A stretch of 64,000 bases of DNA from Pseudomonas vlassakiae (GTDB taxonomy: Bacteria; Pseudomonadota; Gammaproteobacteria; Pseudomonadales; Pseudomonadaceae): contig NZ_JABWRP020000011.1 in the NCBI RefSeq assembly GCF_014269035.2, forward strand, positions 124,001 through 188,000. Direction: 5' to 3'. The notes under the pieces were generated by a model that worked only from the letters and a program-made list of their open reading frames with translations, ran no database searches and had not been told where the DNA came from. Positions 10,431 to 20,849 of this stretch are shown piece by piece (positions within the stretch are counted from its first letter, which is position 1; every line of letters starts with the position of its first letter). A program made the position numbers and the translations under genes.

Positions 10431-11470
10431 TGCCTCCGGGGATGGGCGGGCGCCGCAGGCGCGGCGGCAGGGTTGCCGGGCGCTGCAGCCGGGGCCGCAG
10501 GCGCCTGACCCGTAGCGGCCGGCGCCGCTGGCTGTGCCGGGGCTGGGGCAACTGCCGGCTGCTCGGCATTGGCAGCAGGTTGGCCAGTGCCCTTGCGATC
10601 GGCCTCTTCCTGGGCGATGGCTGCTTCGGTGGCCCGCTGCTCCGGTGTCCGGCGGTCACTGAACACCAGCAACATGTAGCGGCTGCGGTTGAGCGCGGCG
10701 GTTGGAATGGCGCGGACGATGGCAAACGGCTGGCCGGAATCGTGGATCACTTCGTTGACCGTGGCCACCGGGTAGCCGGCCGGGAAACGCTGGCCCATGC
10801 CAGAGCTCACCAGCAGGTCACCTTCCTTGATGTCGGCGGTGTCGGCGACATGGCGCAACTCGAGGCGCTCCGGGTTGCCGGTGCCGCTGGCGATGGCGCG
10901 CAGGCCGTTGCGGTTGACCTGCACCGGAATGCTGTGGGTCGTGTCGGTCAACAGCAGGACCCGCGAGGTATACGGCATCAGCTCGACCACCTGGCCCATC
11001 AGGCCACGGGCATCGAGTACCGGCTGCCCCAGGAACACACCATCGCGCTCACCCTTGTTGATCAGAATGCGGTGGGTGAACGGATTGGGGTCGACGCCGA
11101 TCAGCTCGGCCACTTCGACCTTCTCGTTGACCAGCGCCGAGGAGTTGAGCAACTCACGCAAGCGCACGTTCTGCTCCGTCAGGGCCGCCAGCTTCTGCAG
11201 GCGCCCTTGAAGCAGCAGGGCTTCGGTCTTGAGTTTTTCGTTTTCAGCGATCAGCTCGGTGCGGCTGCCGAACTGGCCGGCCACCCCTTGCCACATCCGC
11301 TGCGGCAGGTCGGTGATCCAGTACGATTCCATGAGCACCAGGCCCATCTGGCTGCGCACCGGCTTGAGCACGTCGAAACGCGCGTCGACAACCATCAGCG
11401 CGACCGACAGCACTACCAGTACCAGCAGGCGAACGCCCAGCGAAGGGCCCTTGGAGAAAAGCGGTTTAAT
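10427..11470 (-). CDS. mreC: MreC, rod-shape-determining protein, probable ATT start
   Basis: MreC has a short cytosolic N-terminus, one membrane segment, a coiled coil (residues about 80-115, ELIAENEKLKTEALLLQGRLQ) and the periplasmic beta-domain. Here the C-terminal tail is Ala/Pro-rich (residues about 285-347). In-frame codons between the upstream TGA and the first ATG/GTG/TTG (GTG at 11413, inside the membrane segment) encode the expected N-terminus KPLFSKGPSLGVRLLVL. These start at ATT (11468-11470), with AGGA 7 nt upstream. I therefore place the start at ATT, giving 347 aa; the GTG would truncate the signal anchor. The 3' end overlaps mreD by 4 nt. Confidence 0.9.
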   Translation of the reverse strand: MKPLFSKGPSLGVRLLVLVVLSVALMVVDARFDVLKPVRSQMGLVLMESYWITDLPQRMWQGVAGQFGSRTELIAENEKLKTEALLLQGRLQKLAALTEQNVRLRELLNSSALVNEKVEVAELIGVDPNPFTHRILINKGERDGVFLGQPVLDARGLMGQVVELMPYTSRVLLLTDTTHSIPVQVNRNGLRAIASGTGNPERLELRHVADTADIKEGDLLVSSGMGQRFPAGYPVATVNEVIHDSGQPFAIVRAIPTAALNRSRYMLLVFSDRRTPEQRATEAAIAQEEADRKGTGQPAANAEQPAVAPAPAQPAAPAATGQAPAAPAAAPGNPAAAPAAPAHPRRQ

Positions 11471-11576
11471 GGGCCGTTCCTCGTGGACGACTCAGGAGGT
11501 CATTGGACATGGGACAACGCACCAGCCTGGTTGCGGGTTGACGGAAACGACGCCGCGATGGACGCCAGCCAGCGCA

Positions 11577-11605
11577 TACAGGTAGCACTGCGCGTGCTAC
11601 CTGTA
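11577..11605 (-). terminator. strong hairpin between mreB and mreC
   Basis: TACAGGTAGCAC (11577-11588) pairs perfectly with GTGCTACCTGTA (11594-11605) around a 5-nt loop. It lies in the 162-bp gap after the mreB stop and before mreC. There is no U-tract, so it looks more like an attenuator or a 3'-end stabiliser than a full terminator. The inferred role is to keep MreB output higher than MreC/MreD. Confidence 0.6.
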
Positions 11606-11632
11606 AACCGGGCTTTCGAAAGCAGCGGGGGA

Positions 11633-12829
<1,197 letters not shown>

Positions 12830-12874
12830 TCACCGCGGACCCTATTCGGTTCTTTGTTTCCCCTGGAGATCACC

Positions 12875-13162
12875 ATGGCGCTTGAACGCAGCGACGTGGA
12901 AAAGATTGCCCATCTGGCCCGTCTGGGCCTGAATGAAGGCGAACTGCCACGCATTACTGACGCCCTGAACAGCATTCTCGGCCTGGTCGACCAGATGCAA
13001 GCGGTCGACACCAACGGCATCGAGCCCCTGGCCCACCCCCTGGAGGCCAGCCAGCGCCTGCGTCCCGACCAGGTCACCGAAAGCAACCAGCGCGACGCCT
13101 ACCAGGCCATCGCGCCAATGACCGAAAGCGGTCTGTACCTGGTTCCGAAAGTCATCGAGTAA
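12875..13162 (+). CDS. gatC: Asp-tRNA(Asn)/Glu-tRNA(Gln) amidotransferase subunit C
   Basis: GatC, 95 aa, with family landmarks [14 protein letters not shown] and the LAHPLE...LRPDQVTES segment. It wraps around GatA and stabilises the GatCAB complex, which converts Glu-tRNA(Gln) or Asp-tRNA(Asn) to the amide form. The ATG at 12875 follows CTGGAG 7 nt upstream; a longer in-frame opening to 12761 has no Shine-Dalgarno. First gene of gatCAB, 15 bp before gatA. Confidence 0.96.
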   Translation: MALERSDVEKIAHLARLGLNEGELPRITDALNSILGLVDQMQAVDTNGIEPLAHPLEASQRLRPDQVTESNQRDAYQAIAPMTESGLYLVPKVIE

Positions 13163-13177
13163 GGGATAGAGCCTGCC

Positions 13178-14629
13178 ATGCATGAATTGACCCTGGCCGA
13201 GATCGCCCGCGGACTCGCCGACAAGTCGTTTTCCTCCGAAGAGCTGACCGGCGCCCTGCTGGCGCGCGTCAAGCAGATCGACCCACAGATCAACAGCTTC
13301 ATCAGCGTCACCGAAGAGTTGGCCCTGAGCCAGGCGCGTGCTGCCGACGCCCGTCGCGCCGCTGGCGAAACCGGTGCACTGCTCGGCGCGCCGATCGCCC
13401 ACAAGGACCTGTTCTGCACCCTCGGCGTGCGCACCAGCTGCGGCTCGAAGATGCTCGACAACTTCAAGGCGCCGTATGACGCCACCGTGGTCGCCAAGCT
13501 GGCCGAAGCCGGCATGGTCACCCTGGGCAAGACCAACATGGACGAATTCGCCATGGGTTCGGCCAACGAGTCCAGCCACTACGGCGCGGTGAAGAACCCG
13601 TGGAACCTCGAGCACGTGCCAGGCGGCTCGTCCGGCGGTTCCGCGGCAGCCGTGGCCGCGCGCCTGCTGCCGGCCACCACCGGCACCGACACCGGTGGCT
13701 CGATCCGCCAGCCGGCGGCACTGACCAACCTCACCGGCCTCAAGCCGACCTACGGTCGCGTGTCGCGCTGGGGCATGATTGCCTACGCCTCCAGCCTCGA
13801 CCAGGGTGGCCCGCTGGCACGTACCGCCGAAGACTGCGCCCTGCTGCTGCAAGGCATGGCCGGCTTTGATGCCAAGGACTCCACCAGCATCGACGAGCCG
13901 GTGCCGGACTACAGCGCCGCCCTCAACGGCTCGCTGCAGGGCCTGCGCATCGGCCTGCCGAAGGAGTATTTCGGTGCCGGCCTCGACCCGCGCATCGCCG
14001 AGCTGGTCCAGGCCAGCGTCAAGGAGCTGGAAAAGCTCGGTGCGGTGGTCAAGGAAATCAGCCTGCCGAACATGCAGCATGCCATTCCGGCGTACTACGT
14101 GATCGCGCCGGCAGAAGCCTCCTCCAACCTGTCACGCTTCGACGGTGTGCGCTTCGGCTACCGCTGCGAAGAGCCGAAAGACCTGACCGACCTGTACAAG
14201 CGTTCCCGTGGCGAAGGCTTCGGTACCGAAGTGCAGCGCCGCATCATGGTCGGCACCTACGCCCTGTCGGCCGGCTACTACGACGCCTACTACGTCAAGG
14301 CGCAGCAGATCCGCCGCCTGATCAAGAACGACTTCATGGCCGCCTTCGCCGAGGTCGACCTGATCCTCGGCCCGACCACGCCGAACCCGGCCTGGAAGCT
14401 TGGCGCCAAGAGCAGCGACCCGGTCGCCGCCTACCTGGAAGACGTCTACACCATCACCGCCAACCTGGCGGGCCTGCCAGGCCTGTCGATGCCAGCCGGC
14501 TTCGTCGATGGCCTGCCGGTCGGCGTGCAGCTGCTGGCACCGTACTTCCAGGAAGGCCGCCTGCTCAACGTCGCGCACCGTTACCAGCAAGTCACCGACT
14601 GGCACACCCGCGCCCCTAACGGCTTCTGA
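13178..14629 (+). CDS. gatA: Asp/Glu-tRNA amidotransferase subunit A (amidase)
   Basis: GatA, 483 aa, is the glutaminase/amidase subunit of GatCAB. The amidase-signature Lys-Ser-Ser triad is visible: K in [10 protein letters not shown] (around residue 76), and the Gly/Ser-rich stretch from [10 protein letters not shown] to [12 protein letters not shown] (about residues 149-177) with the cis-Ser and nucleophilic Ser. It releases ammonia from glutamine, which is channelled to GatB. Start ATG at 13178 and stop at 14629, 11 bp before gatB. Confidence 0.97.
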   Translation: MHELTLAEIARGLADKSFSSEELTGALLARVKQIDPQINSFISVTEELALSQARAADARRAAGETGALLGAPIAHKDLFCTLGVRTSCGSKMLDNFKAPYDATVVAKLAEAGMVTLGKTNMDEFAMGSANESSHYGAVKNPWNLEHVPGGSSGGSAAAVAARLLPATTGTDTGGSIRQPAALTNLTGLKPTYGRVSRWGMIAYASSLDQGGPLARTAEDCALLLQGMAGFDAKDSTSIDEPVPDYSAALNGSLQGLRIGLPKEYFGAGLDPRIAELVQASVKELEKLGAVVKEISLPNMQHAIPAYYVIAPAEASSNLSRFDGVRFGYRCEEPKDLTDLYKRSRGEGFGTEVQRRIMVGTYALSAGYYDAYYVKAQQIRRLIKNDFMAAFAEVDLILGPTTPNPAWKLGAKSSDPVAAYLEDVYTITANLAGLPGLSMPAGFVDGLPVGVQLLAPYFQEGRLLNVAHRYQQVTDWHTRAPNGF

Positions 14630-14640
14630 GGAATTCACAC

Positions 14641-16086
14641 ATGCAATGGGAAGTTGTGATCGGGCTGGAGATTCATACCCAGCTGGCCACCCAGTCGAAG
14701 ATCTTCTCCGGCAGCGCCACCACCTTCGGCTCCGAGCCGAACACCCAGGCCAGCCTGGTTGACCTGGGGATGCCCGGCGTCCTGCCGGTGCTCAACCAGG
14801 AAGCCGTGCGCATGGCCTGCATGTTCGGCCTGGCGATCGATGCCGAAATCGGCAAGCGTAACGTGTTCGCGCGCAAGAACTACTTCTACCCGGACCTGCC
14901 CAAGGGCTACCAGATCAGCCAGATGGACCTGCCGATCGTCGGCAAGGGCCACCTGGACATCGCCCTGGAAGACGGTACCATCAAGCGCATCGGCGTCACC
15001 CGCGCGCACCTTGAGGAAGACGCTGGCAAGAGCCTGCACGAAGACTTCAGCGGCTCCACCGGTATCGACCTGAACCGCGCCGGCACCCCGCTGCTGGAAA
15101 TCGTCTCCGAGCCGGACATGCGCAGCGCCAAGGAAGCCGTGGCCTACGTCAAGGCCATCCACGCGCTGGTGCGCTACCTGGGCATCTGCGACGGCAACAT
15201 GGCCGAAGGCTCGCTGCGCTGTGACTGCAACGTGTCGATCCGGCCGAAAGGCCAGGCCGAATTCGGTACCCGCTGCGAGATCAAGAACGTCAACTCGTTC
15301 CGCTTCATCGAGCGTGCGATCAACAGCGAGATCCAGCGCCAGATCGACCTGATCGAGGACGGCGGCAAGGTTGTCCAGGAAACCCGCCTGTACGACCCGA
15401 ACAAGGACGAGACCCGCTCCATGCGCAGCAAGGAGGAGGCTAACGACTACCGTTACTTCCCCGACCCGGACCTGCTGCCGGTGGTGATCGAGGACAGCTT
15501 CCTCGAAACCGTCCGCGCCGGCCTGCCGGAGCTGCCACCACAAAAGGTCGAGCGCTTCCAGAGCCAGTACGGCCTGTCGGCCTACGACGCCAACGTGCTG
15601 GCTTCCAGCCGCGAACAGGCGGACTACTTCGAGGAAGTGGCGAAGATCGGTGGCGACGCCAAGCTGGCCGCCAACTGGGTCATGGTCGAACTGGGTAGCC
15701 TGCTGAACAAGCTGGGCATCGAAATCGACCAGGCGCCGGTCAGCGCCGCGCACCTGGGCGGCATGCTGCTGCGCATCCGTGACAACACCATCAGCGGCAA
15801 GATTGCCAAGACCGTGTTCGAGGCGATGGCCGCGGGTGAAGGCGATGCCGACAGCATCATCGAAAGCAAGGGCCTCAAGCAGGTCACCGATACCGGTGCA
15901 ATCGACAAGATGCTCGACGAAGTGCTCGCTGCGAACGCCGAGCAGGTCGAACAGTATCGTGCCGCTGACGAGGCCAAGCGCGGCAAGATGTTCGGCTTCT
16001 TCGTCGGCCAGGCGATGAAGGCCTCCAAAGGCAAGGCCAACCCGGGGCAGGTGAACCAACTGCTCAAGGCCAAGCTCGAAGGGTGA
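14641..16086 (+). CDS. gatB: Asp/Glu-tRNA amidotransferase subunit B
   Basis: GatB, 481 aa, begins [15 protein letters not shown], the family hallmark, and contains the kinase-like tRNA-amidation core with [12 protein letters not shown] and [11 protein letters not shown]. It has a C-terminal helical YqeY-like tail domain (from about residue 330) ending [11 protein letters not shown]. It phosphorylates and amidates the mischarged tRNA. Shine-Dalgarno GAGGAA precedes the ATG. Last gene of gatCAB; a REP pair follows its stop. Confidence 0.97.
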   Translation: MQWEVVIGLEIHTQLATQSKIFSGSATTFGSEPNTQASLVDLGMPGVLPVLNQEAVRMACMFGLAIDAEIGKRNVFARKNYFYPDLPKGYQISQMDLPIVGKGHLDIALEDGTIKRIGVTRAHLEEDAGKSLHEDFSGSTGIDLNRAGTPLLEIVSEPDMRSAKEAVAYVKAIHALVRYLGICDGNMAEGSLRCDCNVSIRPKGQAEFGTRCEIKNVNSFRFIERAINSEIQRQIDLIEDGGKVVQETRLYDPNKDETRSMRSKEEANDYRYFPDPDLLPVVIEDSFLETVRAGLPELPPQKVERFQSQYGLSAYDANVLASSREQADYFEEVAKIGGDAKLAANWVMVELGSLLNKLGIEIDQAPVSAAHLGGMLLRIRDNTISGKIAKTVFEAMAAGEGDADSIIESKGLKQVTDTGAIDKMLDEVLAANAEQVEQYRAADEAKRGKMFGFFVGQAMKASKGKANPGQVNQLLKAKLEG

Positions 16087-16117
16087 GCTGAAAAAAGCGG
16101 CGAGGGCCTTGCCCTCG

Positions 16118-16182
16118 ATCGCGGATGAATCCGCTCCTACAGAGAACAGCGACATGCCTGTAGGAGCGGATTCATCCGCGAT
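16118..16182. repeat. REP inverted pair 3' of gatB
   Basis: The 24-nt arm starting ATCGCGGATGAATCC (16118-16141) is perfectly complementary to 16159-16182, separated by 17 nt. It belongs to the same variant family as the pairs at 34.1 and 59.4 kb (GCGGAT(G/A)AATCCGCTCC). It is 3' of gatB and could stabilise or terminate that transcript. Confidence 0.85.
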
Positions 16183-16220
16183 GGGCCGCACAGCGGCCCC
16201 AATGCACCGGAGCATCCCAA

Positions 16221-16595
16221 TTGCTGAAACGATCCCTAGGTACCCTCGCCCTCTTCTCCTTCCTGGCCGGCTGTGCCAGCCATGACATCGACCCGCGCGG
16301 TTACAACGAAACCGGCACCGCGTCCTATTACGGCTCGCGCCACCACGGCAAACGCACTGCCAGCGGCGAACCGTTCAACCAGCACGGCCTCACCGCGGCC
16401 CACCGCAGCCTGCCATTCGGCAGCCGGGTGCTGGTCACCAACCTGGCCAACGATCGCAGCGTGGTGGTCCGCATCAACGACCGCGGCCCGCATACCCGAG
16501 GCCGGCTGATCGACCTGTCACGTGCTGCAGCAGAAAAAATCGGCATGCTCCGTAGCGGAACGGCGCGCGTCCGGGTACAAGGTCTGAGCGATTGA
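16221..16595 (+). CDS. short RlpA-like lipoprotein (DPBB domain only)
   Basis: A 124-aa lipoprotein: hydrophobic signal with lipobox LAGC (Cys18), then the double-psi beta-barrel of RlpA ([58 protein letters not shown]). Full-length RlpA is a peptidoglycan lytic transglycosylase of denuded glycans at septa, with an extra SPOR domain. This protein lacks SPOR, so septal targeting is not expected and another wall role is likely. The start is TTG at 16221 with GGAG 8 nt upstream; no ATG/GTG alternative gives the signal peptide. Confidence 0.85.
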   Translation: MLKRSLGTLALFSFLAGCASHDIDPRGYNETGTASYYGSRHHGKRTASGEPFNQHGLTAAHRSLPFGSRVLVTNLANDRSVVVRINDRGPHTRGRLIDLSRAAAEKIGMLRSGTARVRVQGLSD

Positions 16596-16625
16596 CCTGA
16601 CACCTGCCCTGACTGGAGCCCCATC

Positions 16626-17711
16626 ATTTTCGACCTGGCCACCCTCCCCACCTTCAGCCTGTTGCAAATGGGCGCTGCCCTGCTGCTGCTGATCGTCGGT
16701 GCCGAACTGCTGGTGCGCGCGGCGCTGCGCCTGGCCGAACGCCTGCGCGTGCGCCCCTTGATCATCGGCCTCAGCCTGGTGGCCTTCGGCAGTACCGCAC
16801 CGCAGCTGACCGTAAGCCTGCAAGCCGCCTATCAAGGTGCGCCCGACGTGGCCGTGGGCAGCGTGATCGGCAGCAACATCTTCAATGTACTGGTCATCCT
16901 CGGCCTGGCCGCGCTGATCATTCCACTGCGGGTATCGCGCCAGCTGGTGCGCCTGGACATCCCGCTGATGATTGCCGCCAGCGCCCTGGTCTATGCTCTC
17001 TGTGGCAACGGCCACCTGGGCCGGGCCGAAGGGTTGCTGTTGCTGCTCGCCCTGGCGGGCTACCTGGCCATGCTCTGGCACCAGTCGCGCCACTATGCCC
17101 GCACCTATCCGGCCCAGGATGCCGCTGCAGCCAGCGCTGGGCGCTTCTGGTCCGGGGCGCTGCTACAGGTGCTGTTCGGCCTTGGCCTGTTGAGCCTGGC
17201 CGGCCACCTGCTGCTGGAGGCGGCCATTGAAGTGGCCACCGATCTCGGACTGTCCGAGCGGGTCATCGGCCTGACGGTGGTCGCCGTGTGTACATCCCTG
17301 CCCGAGCTTGCCGCCGCGCTGATTGCCGCCATTCGCGGCGAACGGGAGATTGCCGTCGGCACGGTGATCGGCAGCAATCTGTTGAACTTGCTGGGAGTGC
17401 TCGGCCTGACCGCACTGATCACACCCGAGCCGCTGACCATCTCGCCCAATGCGCTGGCATTCGACCTGCCGGTGATGCTGGGTGTCGCGGCCCTGAGCCT
17501 GCCGGTGTTCTATTCCGGCTACCGGATCACCCGCAGCGAGGGGCTGGTGTTCCTCTGCCTGTACCTGGTCTATGGCCTGCATGTCGCAGCCTTCACCATG
17601 GGCCTGCCACTGGCCGGGCGGCTGGAGCGGTTGATGCTGTTCTATGTGCTGCCGGTGCTGGGCACGGTGTTGCTGTACACCACGGCCCGAGCCTGGCGCA
17701 GGCAGCACTGA
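16626..17711 (+). CDS. CaCA-family (calcium/sodium) antiporter, start uncertain
   Basis: An inner-membrane antiporter with about ten hydrophobic helices and two internally duplicated alpha-repeats: FGSTAPQLTVSL + GSVIGSNIFNVL, and CTSLPELAAALI + GTVIGSNLLNLLG. This is the YrbG/NCX_Mj architecture. Odd point: the first repeat has Gln (APQL) where most family members have the metal-binding Glu (LPEL), so ion specificity should not be assumed to be Ca2+/Na+. ATT at 16626 (GGAG 7 nt upstream) would give the N-terminus I/MFDLATLPTFSLLQ; the first conventional codon is TTG 16662, without a Shine-Dalgarno. Both starts keep the first helix. Confidence 0.85.
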   Translation: MFDLATLPTFSLLQMGAALLLLIVGAELLVRAALRLAERLRVRPLIIGLSLVAFGSTAPQLTVSLQAAYQGAPDVAVGSVIGSNIFNVLVILGLAALIIPLRVSRQLVRLDIPLMIAASALVYALCGNGHLGRAEGLLLLLALAGYLAMLWHQSRHYARTYPAQDAAAASAGRFWSGALLQVLFGLGLLSLAGHLLLEAAIEVATDLGLSERVIGLTVVAVCTSLPELAAALIAAIRGEREIAVGTVIGSNLLNLLGVLGLTALITPEPLTISPNALAFDLPVMLGVAALSLPVFYSGYRITRSEGLVFLCLYLVYGLHVAAFTMGLPLAGRLERLMLFYVLPVLGTVLLYTTARAWRRQH

Positions 17712-17730
17712 CAGGCCAGGCCTGCTTTGA

Positions 17731-19089
17731 CTATCTTCCCTGCCGAGCCTTCTTCAGCTTGAAGGCCAGCCACAGCACCGCAATCCACGCCGGGATCAGG
17801 ACCACCGAGATGCGGATCGGCGGGGTCAGGTACATCACCACCAGAATCAGCACGATGAATGCCAGGCACAGGTAGTTGGTCAGCGGGTGCCCCCAACTCT
17901 GGTAGAACGGGTTGATCCCGGCCGCCAGCTTGGCCTTGCGGAACTTCAGGTGGGTGATGCTGATGCTGGCCCAGTTGATCACCAGCGCCGACACCGCCAA
18001 CGCCATCAGCAGGCCGAACGCCTCGCCAGGCATCAGGTAGTTGATCAGCACGCACATGCCGGTCGCAAAGGCTGAAACAGCCAACGCCGTCAGGGGCACG
18101 CCGCTGCGGCTGACCTTGAGCAACTGGCGCGGCGCATCACCCTGGCTGGCCAGGCCGAACAGCATGCGACTGTTGGCGTACACACAGCTGTTGTACACCG
18201 ACAACGCAGCGGTCAACACCACGATGTTGAGGATGGTCGCCACCAGGTCGCTGTCCAGTTCGTGGAAGATCATCACGAACGGGCTGCCGCCTTGCACCAC
18301 CTTCTGCCAAGGGTACAGCGACAGCAGCACGGCCAGGGCACCGATGTAGAAGATCAGGATGCGGTAGACCACCTGGTTGGTCGCCTTGGGGATGCTCTGG
18401 CGCGGGTTGTCGGCCTCGGCGGCGGTAATGCCGACGAGCTCCAGGCCACCGAAGGAGAACATGATCACCGCCAGCGCCATCACCAGCCCGGTCACGCCAT
18501 TGGGAAAGAACCCGCCGTATTGCCACAGGTTGGCCACGCTGGCATCCGGGCCGCCCTGGCCGCTGGCGAGCATCCAGGCGCCGAAACCGATCATGCTGAC
18601 GATCGCTACCACCTTGACCAAGGCGAACCAGAACTCCATTTCGCCATAGACCTTCACCTGGGTGAGGTTGATCAGGTTGATCACCACGAAGAAGATCGCC
18701 GCCGTGGCCCAGGTCGGGAACGCCGGCCACCAGTACTGCACATAGATACCCACGGCCGTGAGCTCGGCCATGCCGACCAGCACGTACACCACCCAATAGT
18801 TCCAACCGGAAACGAACCCGGCGAACTCGCTCCAGTATTGGTGGGCGAAGTGGCTGAAGCTGCCAGCGACAGGCTCCTCGACCACCATCTCTCCCAATTG
18901 GCGCATGATGAAGAAGGCCATCAGGCCGGCAATGGCGTAGCCCAGCAAAACGGCGGGCCCCGCCAGCTGGATGGTCTGGGCGATGCCCAGAAACAGCCCG
19001 GTACCGACGGCACCACCCAGCGCAATCAGCTGGATATGGCGATTCTTCAGCCCGCGCTTCAGCGGCTCGGGCGTGCTCTGGTCTTGCAT
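17731..19089 (-). CDS. APC-superfamily amino-acid permease (AAT family, AroP/ProY-like)
   Basis: A 452-aa permease with 12 predicted helices. It has the AAT signature near the N-terminus (LKNRHIQLIALGGAVGTGLFLG) and the GMAELTAVGIYVQYW and FGGLELVGITAAEADNPRQSIPKA motifs. AAT members import aromatic amino acids, proline, histidine or similar by proton symport; the substrate cannot be fixed from sequence alone. ATG at 19089 with AAGGA 6 nt upstream. It is convergent with the antiporter (gap about 19 bp) and followed upstream on the same strand by an AEC transporter gene, which may share its regulation. Confidence 0.88.
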   Translation of the reverse strand: MQDQSTPEPLKRGLKNRHIQLIALGGAVGTGLFLGIAQTIQLAGPAVLLGYAIAGLMAFFIMRQLGEMVVEEPVAGSFSHFAHQYWSEFAGFVSGWNYWVVYVLVGMAELTAVGIYVQYWWPAFPTWATAAIFFVVINLINLTQVKVYGEMEFWFALVKVVAIVSMIGFGAWMLASGQGGPDASVANLWQYGGFFPNGVTGLVMALAVIMFSFGGLELVGITAAEADNPRQSIPKATNQVVYRILIFYIGALAVLLSLYPWQKVVQGGSPFVMIFHELDSDLVATILNIVVLTAALSVYNSCVYANSRMLFGLASQGDAPRQLLKVSRSGVPLTALAVSAFATGMCVLINYLMPGEAFGLLMALAVSALVINWASISITHLKFRKAKLAAGINPFYQSWGHPLTNYLCLAFIVLILVVMYLTPPIRISVVLIPAWIAVLWLAFKLKKARQGR

Positions 19090-19146
19090 GAAGTGTCCTT
19101 TGGCTCAGTGAGGCAGTGTTGTTGCTGTTGTTTTGCAGTCAAGGAT

Positions 19147-20088
19147 CTAGATCCATCCGCCCCACTGCAAGATGAAAATACCAATATTGGTGGTGATCGC
19201 CGCCATTAACGTGGTTATCACGATGATCGAGGCCGCCAGTTCATGGTTGCCGTTGGCGGCGCGGGCCATGACGTAGCTGGCCGCCGCCGTCGGGCTGCCG
19301 ATGTAGAGGAACAGGATGCCCAGCTCGGCCCCCCGGAAGCCGCACAACCAGGCCCCCAAGGTGCCGATCAGCGGCAGCAGGACCATCTTCACCAGGCTCG
19401 CATCGATGGCCAGCCTGCCGCTGTCGCGCAGGGCCGCCAACGACAGGGTGCCACCGATGCAGATCAGCGCCAGCGGCAGGGTCATCTGCGCCAGGTAGTC
19501 GCCCGACGTCAGCAGCCAGTTCGGCAGCGGCACCTGGCCGTAGGCCAAGGGCGTGGCCACCAGCACACTGATGATCAGCGGATTGCTCAGGATGCTCTTG
19601 CAGATGCTCCACGGGTCGGACTTGAGGTCCGGGCTGTACACCGCCAGCACCACCGCCGACAGGGAGTTGTACATGAGTATCACCAGGCCGGCGAGCACCG
19701 CCCCCAGGGAGATGCCGTAATCGCCATAGAGGCTCGCAGCCAGGGCCAGGCCGATCACGCCGTTGTTGCCGCGGAACGCACCCTGGGTGTAAATGCCACG
19801 GTCGGCCAGAGGGCTGCGCCAGATGGCCATGCCCCAGGCCACGGCAAAGCCGACCAGGGTGGCGACCACGAAGTAGAGGATGACCCTGGGCTGAACCGCG
19901 GTGGCCAGGTCGGCGTGGTAGATGCCGAGGAACAGCAACGCTGGCATGCAGACGTTGAACACCAGCTGCGAGGCGACGCGGTTGAAGTTGTCGTCGATCA
20001 GGTGGATACGTTTGAGCAGCACGCCCATGAACAGCATGGCGAAGACGGGGGCCGTGATGTTCAGCGTCTGGATAAGAAGGGCGAGCAT
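19147..20088 (-). CDS. AEC-family transporter (auxin-efflux-carrier type)
   Basis: A 313-aa membrane protein with ten hydrophobic segments and the AEC/MleP pattern: N-terminal ITAPVFAMLFMGVLLKR, then FNVCMPALLFLGIY and GAFRGNNGVIGLALA in the first half. Bacterial members carry malate, malonate or other organic anions; substrate unknown here. The ATG at 20088 is preferred, although an upstream TTG (20094) lies 4 nt after AGGA. It is 57 bp upstream of the amino-acid permease on the same strand; a REP pair separates it from roxR. Confidence 0.85.
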   Translation of the reverse strand: MLALLIQTLNITAPVFAMLFMGVLLKRIHLIDDNFNRVASQLVFNVCMPALLFLGIYHADLATAVQPRVILYFVVATLVGFAVAWGMAIWRSPLADRGIYTQGAFRGNNGVIGLALAASLYGDYGISLGAVLAGLVILMYNSLSAVVLAVYSPDLKSDPWSICKSILSNPLIISVLVATPLAYGQVPLPNWLLTSGDYLAQMTLPLALICIGGTLSLAALRDSGRLAIDASLVKMVLLPLIGTLGAWLCGFRGAELGILFLYIGSPTAAASYVMARAANGNHELAASIIVITTLMAAITTNIGIFILQWGGWI

Positions 20089-20189
20089 GCGCAAGCGGTC
20101 CTGATGGGGGTTGCCGTTAGGCGGCTAATGATACGCCAACGCGTCAGGAAATGCGGGGATCGAGCGGGACTTTAAACAAGCTTCTGTCT

Positions 20190-20272
20190 GTGCCGGCCTC
20201 TTCGCGGGTAAACCCGCTCCTACAGGGATCGCATACCCTGTGGGAGCGGTTCACCCGCGAAAGGGCCGGTAC
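20190..20272. repeat. REP inverted pair between roxR and the AEC transporter
   Basis: An arm around 20192-20227 (GCCGGCCTCTTCGCGGGT followed by AAACCCGCTCC) is complementary, with one or two mismatches, to 20237-20271 (GGGAGCGGTTCACCCGCG then AAAGGGCCGG). The core GCTCCTACA/TGTGGGAGC is shared with the other REP pairs. It lies 3' of roxR on the minus strand. Confidence 0.75.
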
Positions 20273-20285
20273 AGGCAGCAGAAGG

Positions 20286-20849
20286 TCAGCGGCGAACCGG
20301 GCGCTTCTGCAATTTGCGCTGCAGGGTGCGACGGTGCATGCCCAGCGCCCGCGCAGTGGCGGAGATATTGCCCTCGTGCTCATTCAGCACGCGCTGGATG
20401 TGCTCCCACTGCAGACGGTCTACCGACATCGGGTTTTCCGGCACCAGCGAGTCCAGGTCGGCATGTTCCGACAGCAGTGCCGCCAGCACGTCGTCGGCGT
20501 CGGCCGGCTTGCACAGGTAGTTGCAGGCACCGCGCTTGACCGCCTCGACGGCGGTGGCGATGCTCGAGTAACCGGTCAGGATCACCACGCGCATCTCCGG
20601 GTCCAGCTGCAGCAGCTTGGGCAGCAGCACCAGGCCCGAGTCGCCTTCCATCTTGAGGTCCAGCGTGGCGTAGTCCGGCAGGTCCTGCTGGGCCAGAAGC
20701 AGGCCTTCCTCGGCAGAGCTGGCAGTGCTCACACGGAAACCGCGGCGGCTCATGGCCCGGGCCATGACCCGGGTAAAGGTGGCGTCATCGTCCACCAGCA
20801 ACAGGTGCGGCAGCTCTTCGCCTTCGACCTGGTTTTCTTCGCTCATCAT
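20286..20849 (-). CDS. roxR: RoxR/RegA-type response regulator
   Basis: A 187-aa response regulator: receiver domain (residues about 15-128, acidic pocket DDD at 20-22, phospho-acceptor D64 in ATLDLKM, conserved K in CKPAD) and a C-terminal Fis-type helix-turn-helix (NISATARALGMHRRTLQRKL). This is the RegA/PrrA/RoxR architecture. In Pseudomonas RoxR controls terminal oxidases and cyanide-tolerant respiration in response to redox state. Its ATG overlaps the roxS stop by 4 nt (ATGA), so kinase and regulator are translationally coupled. Confidence 0.94.
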   Translation of the reverse strand: MMSEENQVEGEELPHLLLVDDDATFTRVMARAMSRRGFRVSTASSAEEGLLLAQQDLPDYATLDLKMEGDSGLVLLPKLLQLDPEMRVVILTGYSSIATAVEAVKRGACNYLCKPADADDVLAALLSEHADLDSLVPENPMSVDRLQWEHIQRVLNEHEGNISATARALGMHRRTLQRKLQKRPVRR

